DNA of 52,075 nt from Campylobacterales bacterium (GCA_024280575.1 JAJRPV010000035.1:1-52075); one strand, 5' to 3'. Counted from the stretch's first letter, positions 35,342-45,897 are shown. Translations and numbers: made by a program. The notes: generated by a model from the letters alone, not told the origin.

Positions 35342-36432
35342 TTTGTCACCTCTCTAGCTAAATACTTGCATAATCTCTCAAGTTCACCACTGGCTATATT
35401 TACTCGTGGTATAATTCTTAAAATTGGAATTTCCACAGTGGGAGGTCTGATTGCACCTATACTAAACCCTATATTTTTTAGTTTGTTTTTTAGTATTAGA
35501 GCATCTTGCGATGAATTTAGCTGGTATGGAAATATTAAACCATCCATATCATAATCAAAAAAATTTTTAACGATTTTTTGATTATCTTGAATTTTAGAAA
35601 TCAATGGGGCTTTATTTTTTTCCAAATAAAGAAATCCCTCTCTAGCCAATTCTATATCAAACAAAGAAGGTGCCGTTGTATAAATCAAAGCTTTGGCTCT
35701 ATTCACAAGATACTCTCTTATGTGAGAATCACACAATATATAAGCCCCATAACTCCCTAATGCTTTTCCCAAAGTACCCATCTTTATATGATATTTTGTG
35801 GGTTTTATATTAAAAAAATCAAAAATTCCTAATAAATTTTCTCCGACAACACCAACGCTATGAGCCTCATCAACAATGAGAAGAAATTTATATTTTTCAC
35901 AAAGCTCAAAAACCTCTCTTTTTACCATATCTCCGCTCATGGAGTAGATGCCCTCGACAGCAACTATAACTCTTTTTGCATTGCTATTTTTAACAATATT
36001 TTCTAAATCTTCCATATTGTTATGCTTAAAATACTTAACCTCGGCACTAACCAATTTAGAAGCTAAAATACCACTGGCATGATATTCAGAATCTAGTATA
36101 AGCAAGTCTTTTTTTCTAGGGAGTGCTTCAATGAGCGCAAGATTTGCTAAAAATCCGCTTCCAACTACAATTGCACTGGAAAATCCGTTTAGCTCACACA
36201 AATAATCTTCAAACTCTTTATGTATTGGATGGTAACCATTTACTAATTGCGAAGATTTTGGAGAATGAGAAGTGAACTTTTGAAGATTCTCAAAAGTTTT
36301 CTCAAGAAGTGGTTTCTTTTCACTAAAACCCAAATAATCATTTGATGCGAAATCAATTAAATTTTGGTCTTCGATTTCTCTTGTTCTATTGCGATTTGAT
36401 TTTCTTATAGCACTTAATTCTCTAGAGTACAT
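35338..36432 (-). CDS. 8-amino-7-oxononanoate synthase-like PLP enzyme (BioF family)
   Basis: A 364-residue alpha-oxoamine synthase. FASNDYLGFSEK at the N-terminus, VVGSGFLANLALI, VDEAHSVGVVGENLLG, and the PLP lysine in GTLGKALGSYGAYI fit BioF closely. The reaction would join pimeloyl-ACP/CoA and alanine in biotin synthesis. No other biotin gene is near, so another acyl substrate cannot be excluded. Overlaps maf by 11 bases and the ABC gene by 4. Confidence 0.88.
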   Translation of the reverse strand: MYSRELSAIRKSNRNRTREIEDQNLIDFASNDYLGFSEKKPLLEKTFENLQKFTSHSPKSSQLVNGYHPIHKEFEDYLCELNGFSSAIVVGSGFLANLALIEALPRKKDLLILDSEYHASGILASKLVSAEVKYFKHNNMEDLENIVKNSNAKRVIVAVEGIYSMSGDMVKREVFELCEKYKFLLIVDEAHSVGVVGENLLGIFDFFNIKPTKYHIKMGTLGKALGSYGAYILCDSHIREYLVNRAKALIYTTAPSLFDIELAREGFLYLEKNKAPLISKIQDNQKIVKNFFDYDMDGLIFPYQLNSSQDALILKNKLKNIGFSIGAIRPPTVEIPILRIIPRVNIASGELERLCKYLAREVTK

Positions 36433-36985
36433 GATCTAACTTTAAAAATGGTATCAATTTTTCAATACTTAACCCCATAGCAGTACTTTGAAAGCCAGTA
36501 ACTTTTTTTATATACGGTTTGCAAAAACCCTCTACCATGCAAGCTCCTGCCTTATCTTTCCATTCATCACTTTCAAGATAGAGTTCTAGCTTATCGGTTT
36601 CAAATGGCATAAAAAGATATTTAGTAGCCGAGAGATCGATAAACTCCATTCTTTTAGATTTATAAATCATACATGTAAGAATTGATACTATATTTCCACT
36701 TTGTTTTAATAATATTTCTCTAGCATCATCTTTATCTTTTGCTTTTCTTAGAATTTGTTCATTTACGCAAACTACCGTGTCAGCACACAATACTGGAATA
36801 TTTAAATTATTGTGCGATAAATATGCTTGCATTTTTCCTTGAGTTGCATGATATACAAAATCTTTTAGTTTTATATATTGGAGAGCCTCTTCATCAAAAT
36901 TTACCCTAATTTGTGTAAAATTTATACCAAATTTTTTTAGTATTTTTGCACGAGTAGGAGATTTTGAAGCAAGTATCAAATTCAT
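36422..36985 (-). CDS. maf: Maf-family nucleotide pyrophosphatase
   Basis: A 187-residue house-cleaning nucleotide pyrophosphatase. LASKSPTRAKILKKFGI at the N-terminus is the Maf signature, with VLCADTVVCVN (catalytic Asp) and KDKDDAREIL further on. WKDKAGACMVEGF is the C-terminal part. In C. jejuni maf also lies between alaS and pbpA. It starts directly after the CopD-like gene. Confidence 0.93.
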   Translation of the reverse strand: MNLILASKSPTRAKILKKFGINFTQIRVNFDEEALQYIKLKDFVYHATQGKMQAYLSHNNLNIPVLCADTVVCVNEQILRKAKDKDDAREILLKQSGNIVSILTCMIYKSKRMEFIDLSATKYLFMPFETDKLELYLESDEWKDKAGACMVEGFCKPYIKKVTGFQSTAMGLSIEKLIPFLKLDHVL

Positions 36986-37483
36986 CTAAATACCTTTTAT
37001 GGCAATACCAAAATAAACCGCCATCAATGCAACAACCAGATTCAAGGGCAATAAGTACTTTGTAATCAGTATTATATTTTCCTGGGTTATTAAGAAATCT
37101 TTTTCTTTGTATGCTTTTGTGGCATTTAGGTATTTTTTATACATGTAAAGAAAATTAAAAGCTAAAAACAACCATATAGCCTCTTTGATATGTATCATAA
37201 TAAAAGCGGTAGGATCTCCATACTCAAATCCCATGCCGATATTCATAAAAAAAGACGCCGAAAAGATAATAAGCATAGTTGGAACTAAAAAGATATTAAA
37301 TCTTCTTAATATTTTTAAGCAATTGCCACATTTTATCTCAACATCTTTAACCTTTTTAGCAATAGGTCTAATGATAAAAATTAGCATAAACATAGTTCCA
37401 ATCAATAAAGAAGCACTTAAAATATGCAAAAAAATAATCAGGGTTTTATAATTATCAAAAACATCGGACACTAAATCATACAT
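36986..37483 (-). CDS. Four-helix membrane protein, CopD-like
   Basis: A 165-residue protein with four hydrophobic segments: about 15-37 (LIIFLHILSASLLIGTMFML), 60-80, 90-112 and 138-160. A conserved-looking HILSAS His and the layout resemble CopD/DUF2269-type heme or copper membrane proteins, but this is weak. Between alaS and maf in the same operon. Function unknown. Confidence 0.65.
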   Translation of the reverse strand: MYDLVSDVFDNYKTLIIFLHILSASLLIGTMFMLIFIIRPIAKKVKDVEIKCGNCLKILRRFNIFLVPTMLIIFSASFFMNIGMGFEYGDPTAFIMIHIKEAIWLFLAFNFLYMYKKYLNATKAYKEKDFLITQENIILITKYLLPLNLVVALMAVYFGIAIKGI

Positions 37484-37496
37484 TTTTCTTTTTCCC

Positions 37497-40043
37497 TTAT
37501 TGAGTCAAAACTTTTTTAGCATATTCTATAGCAATTTTTTTGGCTTCTTTTATGTTTTGTGGATTTTTTCCACCGGCTTGTGCGAAATCATCACGACCTC
37601 CTCCGCCGCCACCAACAATTGGTGCTACTTCTTTAATCCAAGCACCGGCTTTCAATGGTGCATTTTTTACACCACTTGCGATAAGTACCTTATCACCTTT
37701 TTTTTGAAATAGTAATGCAGCAACTGAATCTTTTTTATTTTTAATATCATCAATGCTTTTTTTGATATCCCCGGCTTTCAATTCATCAACAATCACTTCT
37801 ACACCATTTATTAAATTTGATTCTATAGTTTTTCCTGCATTTGCACTAAAAGCTTCTATCTCACTTTTTAGATTAGTAATCTCTTTTTTAAATCTATCAA
37901 TCCCAACAAACAAATCTTTATGCTTCACCATTGCTTTGGCTTTTTCTATAGTTTCTCGTAAGCCTAGAGCATATTTATGGGCACTATTTCCGCACACTGC
38001 TTCAATTCTTCTAACCCCGGCACTTACGCCACTTTCCTTGATAATAAAAAAACTTCCTATATTTACACTGTTTTGAACATGTGTTCCGCCACAAAGCTCA
38101 ACGCTCACATCTCCAAAAGAGACCACTCTTACATCATCTCCATATTTTTCACCAAACAAAGCCATGGCTCCACTGTTTTTGGCATCTTCTATCTTCATCA
38201 GTTTTGTCTTTTGTGGGATGCCTTTGAAAATCACACTATTTACAAAATCTTCAACTCTAGCTACCTCATCACTACTCATAGCTTTAGGATGGGAAAAATC
38301 AAATCTTAGCCTATCTTTTTCTACTGACGAACCAGCTTGTGCCACATGTTCCCCTAAAATATTCTTCAACGCGCTTTGTAAAATATGCGTAGCAGAGTGA
38401 TGTTTAGCTATCTCATTTCTACTCTCATCCACTTCTAATTCCACCATATCGCCTACATTTAAACTCTTTGAAAGCTCTACATGTGAAAGATTTAAATCAA
38501 AAAATTTCTTGGTATCCGCTATAAAGCCATAATCTTTTATCTCTCCGCTATCTCCACATTGCCCGCCACTTTGTGCGTAAAATGGAGTTTTATCAAACAT
38601 AACCCAGCCATTTTGGTCTAAATTTTTTACCTCTTTAAAATTTTCATCCATCAAAGCCAAAACTTTTGATTTTGATTCTCTGTTTTCATAACCAATAAAT
38701 TCATTTGACCCAAATTTTTCAAGCAAAGGCTTAAAGTCACCGTGAGCTACAGCATCCCCACTGCCTTTCCACGAAGCTTTTGCTCTTTTCTTTTGCTCAC
38801 TCATAAGTTCTTCAAACTTTGCCACATCAACACTCATATTTTTTTCTCTTAGCATATCTGCAGTCAAATCAAGAGGAAAACCATAAGTATCATATAGTTT
38901 AAAAGCCGTATTTCCACTGAAAACATCTTTGGTATTGACCATTTCTTTTTCAAATAAATCAAGGCCAAGAGCTATGGTGGATAAAAATCTCTCTTCCTCC
39001 AATCTTATTTGCTCACTCAAAATATCTTTTTTTTCTATCAAATATGGATATTGTTTCCCCATAAGAGAATTTAAAGTATCTAAAAGCTTATACATAAACG
39101 GCTCTTTTATACCAAGCAAATATCCGTGTCTAACCGCTCTTCTTAAGATTCTTCGAAGAACATATCCACGACCTTCTTTATCAAAATTTACGCCTTGAGC
39201 CAATAAAAATGCGACTGAACGAATATGATCAGCTATCACTCTAAAACTTGCTCCACTTTTATATTCATATTTTTTAAAACAAATTTCGGCCACTTTGTTT
39301 ATTAACGGCATAAACAAAGTAGAATCATAATTACTTAAAACTCCTTCTTTGACGGCAATTACTCTCTCAAGTCCCATACCGGTATCAATAGAAGGTTTTG
39401 GAAGCGGAGTAAGTTTTCCACTTTTATCTCTCTCGAACTGCATAAAAACCAGATTCCAAATCTCTAAAAATCTATCGCCTTCGCCACCTAAGTAATCCTC
39501 TTCACCTGAAAAGTGTTCACTTCCCTGGTCATAAAAAATTTCACTACAAGGTCCACAAGGTCCGGTATCTCCCATTTGCCAAAAATTATCTTTGTCTCCA
39601 AATCTTTTTATTCGCTCCAACGGTACATATTTTTGCCAAATATTTTCTGCTTCGTCATCACTGTCGTGAACTGTAACCCATAATTTATCTTTTGGAAGCT
39701 GTAGATTTACCGTTATAAATTCCCAAGCATTTTTAATGGCTTCCTCTTTAAAATAATCACCAAAAGAAAAATTGCCCAACATCTCAAAAAAGGTATGATG
39801 CCTGGCAGTGTAGCCGACATTATCCAAGTCATTATGTTTTCCACCGGCCCTTATACAAGTTTGAGCACTTGTGGCTCGTGGCGGATTTGGCCTGGGAATT
39901 TCTCCTGTAAATATACTCTTAAAAGGAACCATTCCCGCGTTAACAAAAAGTAGCGTTGCATCATCTGGTACCAAAGGAGCACTTGGCATCAAAGTATGCC
40001 CCTTGTCTTCGAAATATTTTAAAAATTCTGCTCTAACATCCAT
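37497..40043 (-). CDS. alaS: Alanine-tRNA ligase
   Basis: An 848-residue class II synthetase. [26 protein letters not shown] starts the catalytic domain. Editing and C-Ala domains follow: [12 protein letters not shown] with its metal-binding histidines, [13 protein letters not shown], and at the end [15 protein letters not shown]. Length and start fit the family. First gene of the minus-strand operon to the PBP1A gene, divergent from comEA. Confidence 0.98.
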   Translation of the reverse strand: MDVRAEFLKYFEDKGHTLMPSAPLVPDDATLLFVNAGMVPFKSIFTGEIPRPNPPRATSAQTCIRAGGKHNDLDNVGYTARHHTFFEMLGNFSFGDYFKEEAIKNAWEFITVNLQLPKDKLWVTVHDSDDEAENIWQKYVPLERIKRFGDKDNFWQMGDTGPCGPCSEIFYDQGSEHFSGEEDYLGGEGDRFLEIWNLVFMQFERDKSGKLTPLPKPSIDTGMGLERVIAVKEGVLSNYDSTLFMPLINKVAEICFKKYEYKSGASFRVIADHIRSVAFLLAQGVNFDKEGRGYVLRRILRRAVRHGYLLGIKEPFMYKLLDTLNSLMGKQYPYLIEKKDILSEQIRLEEERFLSTIALGLDLFEKEMVNTKDVFSGNTAFKLYDTYGFPLDLTADMLREKNMSVDVAKFEELMSEQKKRAKASWKGSGDAVAHGDFKPLLEKFGSNEFIGYENRESKSKVLALMDENFKEVKNLDQNGWVMFDKTPFYAQSGGQCGDSGEIKDYGFIADTKKFFDLNLSHVELSKSLNVGDMVELEVDESRNEIAKHHSATHILQSALKNILGEHVAQAGSSVEKDRLRFDFSHPKAMSSDEVARVEDFVNSVIFKGIPQKTKLMKIEDAKNSGAMALFGEKYGDDVRVVSFGDVSVELCGGTHVQNSVNIGSFFIIKESGVSAGVRRIEAVCGNSAHKYALGLRETIEKAKAMVKHKDLFVGIDRFKKEITNLKSEIEAFSANAGKTIESNLINGVEVIVDELKAGDIKKSIDDIKNKKDSVAALLFQKKGDKVLIASGVKNAPLKAGAWIKEVAPIVGGGGGGRDDFAQAGGKNPQNIKEAKKIAIEYAKKVLTQ

Positions 40044-40137
40044 AAGTTTTATCCTAAATTAAATAAATAGATAATATTTTATCTAAAATGGATTTAAAAT
40101 TGCATAAGAATATGCTTTTATAGATATTTTAAACAAA

Positions 40138-40149
40138 CTTTGATACAAT
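40138..40149 (+). promoter_or_regulatory. Sigma-70 extended -10 promoter of the ComEA-like gene
   Basis: CTTTGATACAAT lies 33 bases before the ATG at 40183, a one-base variant of the TTTGATATAAT element before nhaA and glnA. AAGGAGG follows 8 bases before the start. Confidence 0.6.
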
Positions 40150-40182
40150 TATTGAAGTTTAAAAATTTCATAAGGAGGGTAT

Positions 40183-40668
40183 ATGTTAAAGAAGATTTTG
40201 TTGTTGGTTATGTTTGTTTCTTGGGTTTTTGCCATAAATTTACAAACCGCATCCAAAGATGAACTTATGGGCATAAAAGGCATTGGTGTAAAAAGAGCCG
40301 AATCTATCATGAACTACAGAAGAAGCCATAGAATAAAAAATGCCAATGATTTGCTAAATATCAAAGGTATTGGAAAAAATATAGTTTCTAATGTTAAAAA
40401 TAATGTTAAAAATAAAACCGTGACAAAAAAGAAAGCCGTTAAAAAAAGAGTTAGCCACAAAACAAAAGCTAAAGCTAAAATAAAAACCATGAGAAAATCA
40501 AAAGTTAAAACCAAAAGCAAGACTAAAGCAAAAGCAAGAAAAAAAAGCAAAAGTAAAGTATCGGCGGAAAAAGTTAAAACAAAGATAAAAAAAGCCAAAA
40601 AGCCAAAAACTAAGAAAAAAAGTCAATCCAAAAAAAATAAAAAAGCTAATAAAAAGAAAAAGAAATAA
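40183..40668 (+). CDS. ComEA-like helix-hairpin-helix protein with a long lysine-rich tail
   Basis: A 161-residue protein. Residues 1-17 form a signal peptide (MLKKILLLVMFVSWVFA). Residues 18-66 hold two helix-hairpin-helix motifs (LMGIKGIGVKRAESIM and LLNIKGIGKNIV), as in ComEA, which binds incoming DNA in the periplasm during transformation. From about residue 68 to the end the sequence is nearly all Lys, Ser, Thr, Ala and Arg, like a histone H1 tail. Such a tail is not usual for ComEA. AAGGAGG gives a strong ribosome site and a terminator follows. Confidence 0.85.
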   Translation: MLKKILLLVMFVSWVFAINLQTASKDELMGIKGIGVKRAESIMNYRRSHRIKNANDLLNIKGIGKNIVSNVKNNVKNKTVTKKKAVKKRVSHKTKAKAKIKTMRKSKVKTKSKTKAKARKKSKSKVSAEKVKTKIKKAKKPKTKKKSQSKKNKKANKKKKK

Positions 40669-40674
40669 ACGAAA

Positions 40675-40701
40675 AGCAAGAAGGAAAATCTCCTTCTTGC
40701 T
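40675..40701 (+). terminator. Terminator of the ComEA-like gene
   Basis: AGCAAGAAGGA and TCCTTCTTGCT form an 11-bp stem with a 5-base loop, eight bases after the stop. Confidence 0.8.
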
Positions 40702-40830
40702 GAAAATTGCCATTAAACAATGATAGCAAGTATCTATAATTTACTTTCTATTAGTTATTCTTTTTTATACTTCTATTAGACAAATTTTAGTAAAATTTAC
40801 TAAACACTACAAATACAAGGCAAATTAATC

Positions 40831-41928
40831 ATGAAAATACCATTTATAGACCTGAAAACCCAATACAAAACGCATAAAGATGAAATTGATACGGAAGTTT
40901 TAGGTGTCCTTGAATCCACACAATTCATACTTGGCCCTCAAGTTAGTAAACTAGAAAAAGATTTAGCAACTTTTGTTGAATCAAAATATGCTATTGTTTG
41001 TTCATCCGGTACAGATGCTCTTCTCATATCCCTTATGGCTCTTGATATAAAAGCAGGAGATGAAGTCATAACTACTCCATTTACTTTTATATCCACTGCT
41101 GAAGTTATAGCACTAGTCGGTGCAACACCAATTTTTGTTGATATAGATGAAGAAACTTACAATATAGATGCCAATCTAATTGAAAAAGCAATCACATCAA
41201 AAACAAAAGCGATTATACCTGTTTCATTATATGGCCAATGTTCCGATATGGATAAAATCAATAAAATTGCTAAAAAACATGGACTACATGTAGTCGAAGA
41301 CGGTTGCCAAAGTCTTGGAGCAACTTATAATGGCAAAGAATCTTGTAATCTCAGTGATATTGGGTGCACTAGTTTTTTCCCTTCAAAACCTCTTGGTTGT
41401 TACGGGGATGGCGGAGCTGTATTTACAAATGATGATATTTTGGCAAAAAAGATCCGCACTATCTCAAATCATGGGCAAGAAGAAAGATACAAACATAAAT
41501 ATATAGGCATAAATGGAAGGCTTGATGCTATACAAGCAGCTATCTTAAATGTGAAAATGAAATATGTTAGAGATGAGATAAGAATAAGAGGTGAAATAGG
41601 GGCTAGATATAATCAACTTTTACAAGATAGCAATGTTATCCCTCCAAAAATATTAGAAGGAAACACAAGTGTCTTTGCACAATATTCAATCAGACACGAA
41701 AAGAGAGATGACTTAATATCAAAGCTTAACCAAGCCGGCATTCCCACCGCTATCCACTACCCTATATCTTTGCATCAACAAGAAGCATTTGAATATCTTG
41801 GATACAAAGATGGCGATTTTCCCGTGAGTGAAAAAATATCATCACAAATCATGAGCCTCCCTATGAGTCCATATCTCACAAAAGAACAACAAGATTTGGT
41901 AATAAACACCATTAAGGAATTTTCATGA
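40831..41928 (+). CDS. DegT/DnrJ/EryC1/StrS sugar aminotransferase
   Basis: A 365-residue PLP aminotransferase of the sugar class. SSGTDALLISLMAL near residue 53, DGCQSLGATYNG, and the PLP lysine in FFPSKPLGCYGDGGAVFT are family motifs. C-terminal QAGIPTAIHYPISLHQQEAF is also typical. Product would be an amino sugar for a surface glycan. It overlaps the Gfo/Idh gene by 4 bases; C. jejuni has the same neighbours (Cj0505c, Cj0504c). Confidence 0.93.
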   Translation: MKIPFIDLKTQYKTHKDEIDTEVLGVLESTQFILGPQVSKLEKDLATFVESKYAIVCSSGTDALLISLMALDIKAGDEVITTPFTFISTAEVIALVGATPIFVDIDEETYNIDANLIEKAITSKTKAIIPVSLYGQCSDMDKINKIAKKHGLHVVEDGCQSLGATYNGKESCNLSDIGCTSFFPSKPLGCYGDGGAVFTNDDILAKKIRTISNHGQEERYKHKYIGINGRLDAIQAAILNVKMKYVRDEIRIRGEIGARYNQLLQDSNVIPPKILEGNTSVFAQYSIRHEKRDDLISKLNQAGIPTAIHYPISLHQQEAFEYLGYKDGDFPVSEKISSQIMSLPMSPYLTKEQQDLVINTIKEFS

Positions 41929-42833
41929 AAAAAATAGCTCTTATAGGTTTGGGCTCTATGGGTCGAAATCACTACCGAATCATAAAAAGCATCGCTAGTT
42001 TTAAACTCGTTGCCATATGCGATGTCGTTAAAAACGGTGATTATGAAGAACCTTTTTACTCAAGCGTGGATGATATGCTAGAAAATGAAGAGATAGATGC
42101 CTGTGTGATTGTAGTACCAACATTCTTACACAAAGAAGTTGCTATAAAATGCCTTAAACAAGGCAAAGATATCTTTATAGAAAAACCTGTTGCCTCCACC
42201 GTAGAAGAAGCTCACAAAATACAAAAAATTGCAAATAAAATGAATGCCAAAGTTGCCGTGGGATATATAGAAAGATTTAATCCGGTAGTTGCAGCCCTGA
42301 AAGAAGAGATAAAAGACCAAGAGATTTACAGTATTGGCATAACAAGAGTTGGACCTTTTCCCCCAAGAATCGCAGATGTAGGAATTCTGACAGATTTATC
42401 AGTGCATGATATAGATTTGATTCGTTTCATTTCTCAAAGAGAAATTGTAAAAACAAATATATACCGCTCAAGGAAAATCCACAACCATCACGAAGACAAT
42501 GCAATACTATCTTTTAAACTAGAGCACGATATTGTTGCTAGCGTTACCACCAACTGGCTTACTCCATTTAGAGAAAGAACTATTGAAGTGGCCACTAAAG
42601 AGTCATATTTTGAAGCAGATCTGATGGCGCAAGATTTGACAGAATTTTCAGAATACCAAAAAAATAACTCATATGTTATAAGAAAATGTATGGTAAAAAA
42701 AGAAGAACCTCTCTTAAGAGAGCAAATAGCATTTTTAAATTATTTAAAAACAGGCGACAGAGGTGGACTTAGCACGATAGAAGATAGCATTATCACATTG
42801 GAAATTTCTGCCAAAAAAAGAATTATTGATTAG
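41925..42833 (+). CDS. Gfo/Idh/MocA-family NAD(P)-dependent sugar dehydrogenase
   Basis: A 302-residue oxidoreductase. The N-terminal Rossmann site is IALIGLGSMGRNHYRI, the catalytic-region EKPVA is at about residue 86, and DLSVHDIDLIRFI supplies a conserved His/Asp. With the aminotransferase before it, it probably makes a 3-keto intermediate for an amino sugar or a modified uronic acid. Its stop overlaps the stop of convergent ftsI by 11 bases. Confidence 0.9.
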   Translation: MKKIALIGLGSMGRNHYRIIKSIASFKLVAICDVVKNGDYEEPFYSSVDDMLENEEIDACVIVVPTFLHKEVAIKCLKQGKDIFIEKPVASTVEEAHKIQKIANKMNAKVAVGYIERFNPVVAALKEEIKDQEIYSIGITRVGPFPPRIADVGILTDLSVHDIDLIRFISQREIVKTNIYRSRKIHNHHEDNAILSFKLEHDIVASVTTNWLTPFRERTIEVATKESYFEADLMAQDLTEFSEYQKNNSYVIRKCMVKKEEPLLREQIAFLNYLKTGDRGGLSTIEDSIITLEISAKKRIID

Positions 42834-44586
42834 GGGTCAAATACCCCTCTTCAACTAGAGTTTCAACAATTTGTCTAAAAACTGGAACCGCTGTCAAGGA
42901 AGCATAATAGTAATATTTTTTTCTAGGCACCCTAACTAGAACACCTATTGTAAATCTATGCTTTTTATCATTTGCAAAACCAAGAAATGAACTATTGTAT
43001 TTTTCGCTATATCCACCTTTTGCAGCTATATGAGCCGTGCCGGTTTTTCCTCCTATCTCGAGACCATCATAAATAGCAGCTTTACCTGTTCCTTTCAAAA
43101 CAGTTTTTATCAATATTTTTTTCATTCTTTGTGCAATAGCATTTGAGATAATTTGTTTTTGCGTTGTAAAATTAAATTTTCTTGCAGCTGAGTCCTCTAA
43201 AGAAAACTTATTAGCAAGTACAGGGGTTACCATTCTTCCATTGTTATTAAATACATTATATGCTTTGACTAATTGCATTAAGTTTGCTCTCATACCATAT
43301 CCATATCCTACAGTAGCCTTATAAATTTCAGATTTAAATTTGTATAAAGGCGGGATACTACCTCTCACCTCATAAGGAAGATCTATACCACTTTTAAAAG
43401 TAAATCCAAAATCTTTAAGCCCTTGGTAAAATTCTATAGGAGTTAATTTTTGTGCAAGTTGGGCAATTCCGACATTGCTAGAATGGACTATTATATCTTC
43501 TGCGCTAAGCCATTCATAACTGTGGGAATCTCTTATGGTTTTTTTGCCTATTTTAAATTTACCTCCGAATATTCTTACGATATCAAAAGGGTTCACTTTT
43601 TTAGCCCTCAATAAAAGAGAAAAGGTAAAAGGTTTCATAACAGATCCAGGCTCATATGAGTATTCATCGGCTGTCACATTTAAGGAAGGATAATCCGATC
43701 TTCTTATAAAATCAGGATTATATCTATTGCTAGAAGCTAAAGACAATATCTTCCCTGTTTTACTATCCATCACGCAAGCTGTTATCTCTTGTGCATTCAA
43801 ATATTTCTTTTTGTCATCTAAAATCTTTTCTATAATTTTTTGTATTTTTAGAGAAATATTCAGATAAATATTAAATCCATTGATTTTTTTAGTAAATTTG
43901 CTACTTCTATCCAAAATAACAACACCTGATATATCTCTCTTTCCCTGTAAAACAGAATCTTGTATGGGAGATAACTTATCTTCATAATATTTTTCAATAC
44001 CCTTTACACCAACAATTTTGGTCATCTTTCCTTTTTCAATTTTTTTTACATAACCAATAACCGGAGTAAGCGTGTCAACTGCTGGATAAATTCTTTTTTC
44101 GCCACTTTCTGTTATATTCATTCCGTGTAAAAATGTTACTTTTGTTTTGGGATTATTATATGCCACAAAAACTCTCAAAAGATATAGCTTTCTTGCTAAA
44201 TTTTTTAAATACTTAGCTCTTTTGGAATCTATCTTATAAGACAATACGACGATTCCAAAATGAGAATTGATAATTTTCAAGATTTTTTTTGGACTATCAC
44301 CACTATATAAAGAGTATAATTTAACGAAGAGTTCTTTCTTCCCAGGGTCTATATTTCTAGTATCTAGTGTAACTTTGTATAGTTTTTTACTAGTAGCAAC
44401 TCTGAAACCATCTTTACTTATTATATCCCCTCTTAAAGCATGGTTGATTTCTTTATGGATTAAAGTCGGAAGCCTTCGCTTGACACTTGACCAATAGAAA
44501 GCAGCTCCTAAAAATACTATAAATCCAAGAGTAACAATAAAAAATAGAAAAATTATTTTATAAGTTTTGGGCTTAATATTTTGCAT
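42823..44586 (-). CDS. ftsI: Septal penicillin-binding protein FtsI (PBP3)
   Basis: A 587-residue class B PBP with one N-terminal membrane helix (IIFLFFIVTLGFIVFLGAAFYW). LRGDIISKDGFRVAT begins the dimerisation domain. The transpeptidase has EPGSVMKPF (catalytic Ser-x-x-Lys), SSNVG and KTGTAH. Convergent with the sugar gene and directly downstream of fliE; C. jejuni has the same PBP-fliE-flgC-flgB order. Septal peptidoglycan synthesis, with FtsW at 45985. Confidence 0.92.
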   Translation of the reverse strand: MQNIKPKTYKIIFLFFIVTLGFIVFLGAAFYWSSVKRRLPTLIHKEINHALRGDIISKDGFRVATSKKLYKVTLDTRNIDPGKKELFVKLYSLYSGDSPKKILKIINSHFGIVVLSYKIDSKRAKYLKNLARKLYLLRVFVAYNNPKTKVTFLHGMNITESGEKRIYPAVDTLTPVIGYVKKIEKGKMTKIVGVKGIEKYYEDKLSPIQDSVLQGKRDISGVVILDRSSKFTKKINGFNIYLNISLKIQKIIEKILDDKKKYLNAQEITACVMDSKTGKILSLASSNRYNPDFIRRSDYPSLNVTADEYSYEPGSVMKPFTFSLLLRAKKVNPFDIVRIFGGKFKIGKKTIRDSHSYEWLSAEDIIVHSSNVGIAQLAQKLTPIEFYQGLKDFGFTFKSGIDLPYEVRGSIPPLYKFKSEIYKATVGYGYGMRANLMQLVKAYNVFNNNGRMVTPVLANKFSLEDSAARKFNFTTQKQIISNAIAQRMKKILIKTVLKGTGKAAIYDGLEIGGKTGTAHIAAKGGYSEKYNSSFLGFANDKKHRFTIGVLVRVPRKKYYYYASLTAVPVFRQIVETLVEEGYLTPNQ

Positions 44587-44624
44587 TAATTCTCTTTTAA
44601 TTTTACTAGGGGTTTATCAGAAAG

Positions 44625-44921
44625 TTATATTTGTGTTCTAGATATCTCTTTGTATGCATTTAGTGCTTTATTTCTTATTTCTAACATCATTTTCATACTA
44701 AGCTCTGCCTTGTCTATTGCAATTGCAGCTTGATGTAAATCTTTAACTGTACCTGTTGCCATATCTGACATAGCTTTTTGACTATCTTCTTGAAGACCAT
44801 TTACTTCAGACAAGCTTTTTTCTAATACTTTTGAAAAATCACCACCATCATCATTAACTACATTTTTTTTAGCACTTACATTATCTAATAATGACGAAAT
44901 TTTACCAATACTATCTTGCAT
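44625..44921 (-). CDS. fliE: Flagellar hook-basal body protein FliE
   Basis: A 98-residue FliE joining the MS ring to the rod. FSKVLEKSLSEVNGLQEDSQKAM in the middle and DLHQAAIAIDKAELSMKMMLEIRNKALNAYKEI at the C-terminus match the family. It is three bases after flgC. Confidence 0.93.
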   Translation of the reverse strand: MQDSIGKISSLLDNVSAKKNVVNDDGGDFSKVLEKSLSEVNGLQEDSQKAMSDMATGTVKDLHQAAIAIDKAELSMKMMLEIRNKALNAYKEISRTQI

Positions 44922-44924
44922 CTC

Positions 44925-45419
44925 TTACCCTCTTAAAATATCTATAGCACTTTGTGCCATAGCTTTTGCACTTTGAAAAGCCGCTACATTTGCCTGATAA
45001 GCTCTTGTCGCTTCTATTAAATCGGACATTTCTATAACTGGATTTATATTTGGATATGCAACATATCCTTCTTTATTTGCATCTGGACTTGAAGGATCAT
45101 ACTTCATTTTAAAAGCACTCTCGTCCCTAACAACTTTATCCACTACCACACTCATTATAGCAGGATTTGCATTTTCCTGCAAAAAAGAATCATCTAGCGG
45201 ATTTTCATATTTTAACATATTATTACTATCTTTAAGCTCATCATTCAATGCTTTATCAAAATTGTGCGCTTTAAAAATCACTTCTCTTCTTTGATAAGGA
45301 CCACCCTCACTTGTTCTAGTTGTATTTGCATTAGCAATGTTTGAACTAATCACATTCATCCTGAACCTCTGAGCTGAAAGCCCATAGCCACTTATATCAA
45401 AATCACTTAAAAATGCCAT
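44925..45419 (-). CDS. flgC: Flagellar basal-body rod protein FlgC
   Basis: A 164-residue rod protein. N-terminal ISGYGLSAQRFRMNVISSNIANANTTRT is the rod/hook/filament helix, and C-terminal IEATRAYQANVAAFQSAKAM closes the fold. Second gene of flgB-flgC-fliE. Confidence 0.95.
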   Translation of the reverse strand: MAFLSDFDISGYGLSAQRFRMNVISSNIANANTTRTSEGGPYQRREVIFKAHNFDKALNDELKDSNNMLKYENPLDDSFLQENANPAIMSVVVDKVVRDESAFKMKYDPSSPDANKEGYVAYPNINPVIEMSDLIEATRAYQANVAAFQSAKAMAQSAIDILRG

Positions 45420-45428
45420 CTTTTACTC

Positions 45429-45860
45429 CTACACTTTCGCTGATGCATCTAAGACACTTTTAAAAATCATACTGTCTTTTTTAAGTGCTGCGGTTAACGC
45501 ACTATACATTATTGCATTTTTGCTTAATTCTGTTGTCTCAACATCTAAATCAACCGTATTGCCATCATTTCTCTGAGTCATTCCATCTCTTAGATATATA
45601 GTTGCCTTTTTATTGTCTATGATATTATATCCACTCATGTGTGATTTATTAGTTTTTGCCATTTTTAGCTTATTTGTATTATCAATACCATACAATTGCT
45701 TCTCTTTTTCAACCAAAGCAGTTTCGAAGTCTATATCTCTTGCTTTATAATAAGGTGTATCAATATTTGCAATATTTGATGCAATAAGTTCTTGTCTCAT
45801 CGCCCTTGCACTCATACCTGCTGCTAACATTGAATGTGCTTTGCTTATCTCAAATGACAT
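45429..45860 (-). CDS. flgB: Flagellar basal-body rod protein FlgB
   Basis: A 143-residue proximal-rod protein. MRQELIASNIANIDTPYYKARDIDFE is the FlgB signature, and the C-terminus KDSMIFKSVLDASAKV is short as usual. First gene of flgB-flgC-fliE, behind a perfect sigma-54 site at 45898-45913. Confidence 0.95.
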   Translation of the reverse strand: MSFEISKAHSMLAAGMSARAMRQELIASNIANIDTPYYKARDIDFETALVEKEKQLYGIDNTNKLKMAKTNKSHMSGYNIIDNKKATIYLRDGMTQRNDGNTVDLDVETTELSKNAIMYSALTAALKKDSMIFKSVLDASAKV

Positions 45861-45897
45861 ATTTTCCTCACTGTATTTTTGTTTTCTACACTATATC

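Noticed and set aside
40314-40713. Hydrophobic Phe/Leu-rich frames opposite the ComEA-like gene
   Set aside because: They are the complement of the Lys-rich tail (AAA/AAG read as TTT/CTT), so the apparent membrane protein is a composition artefact.
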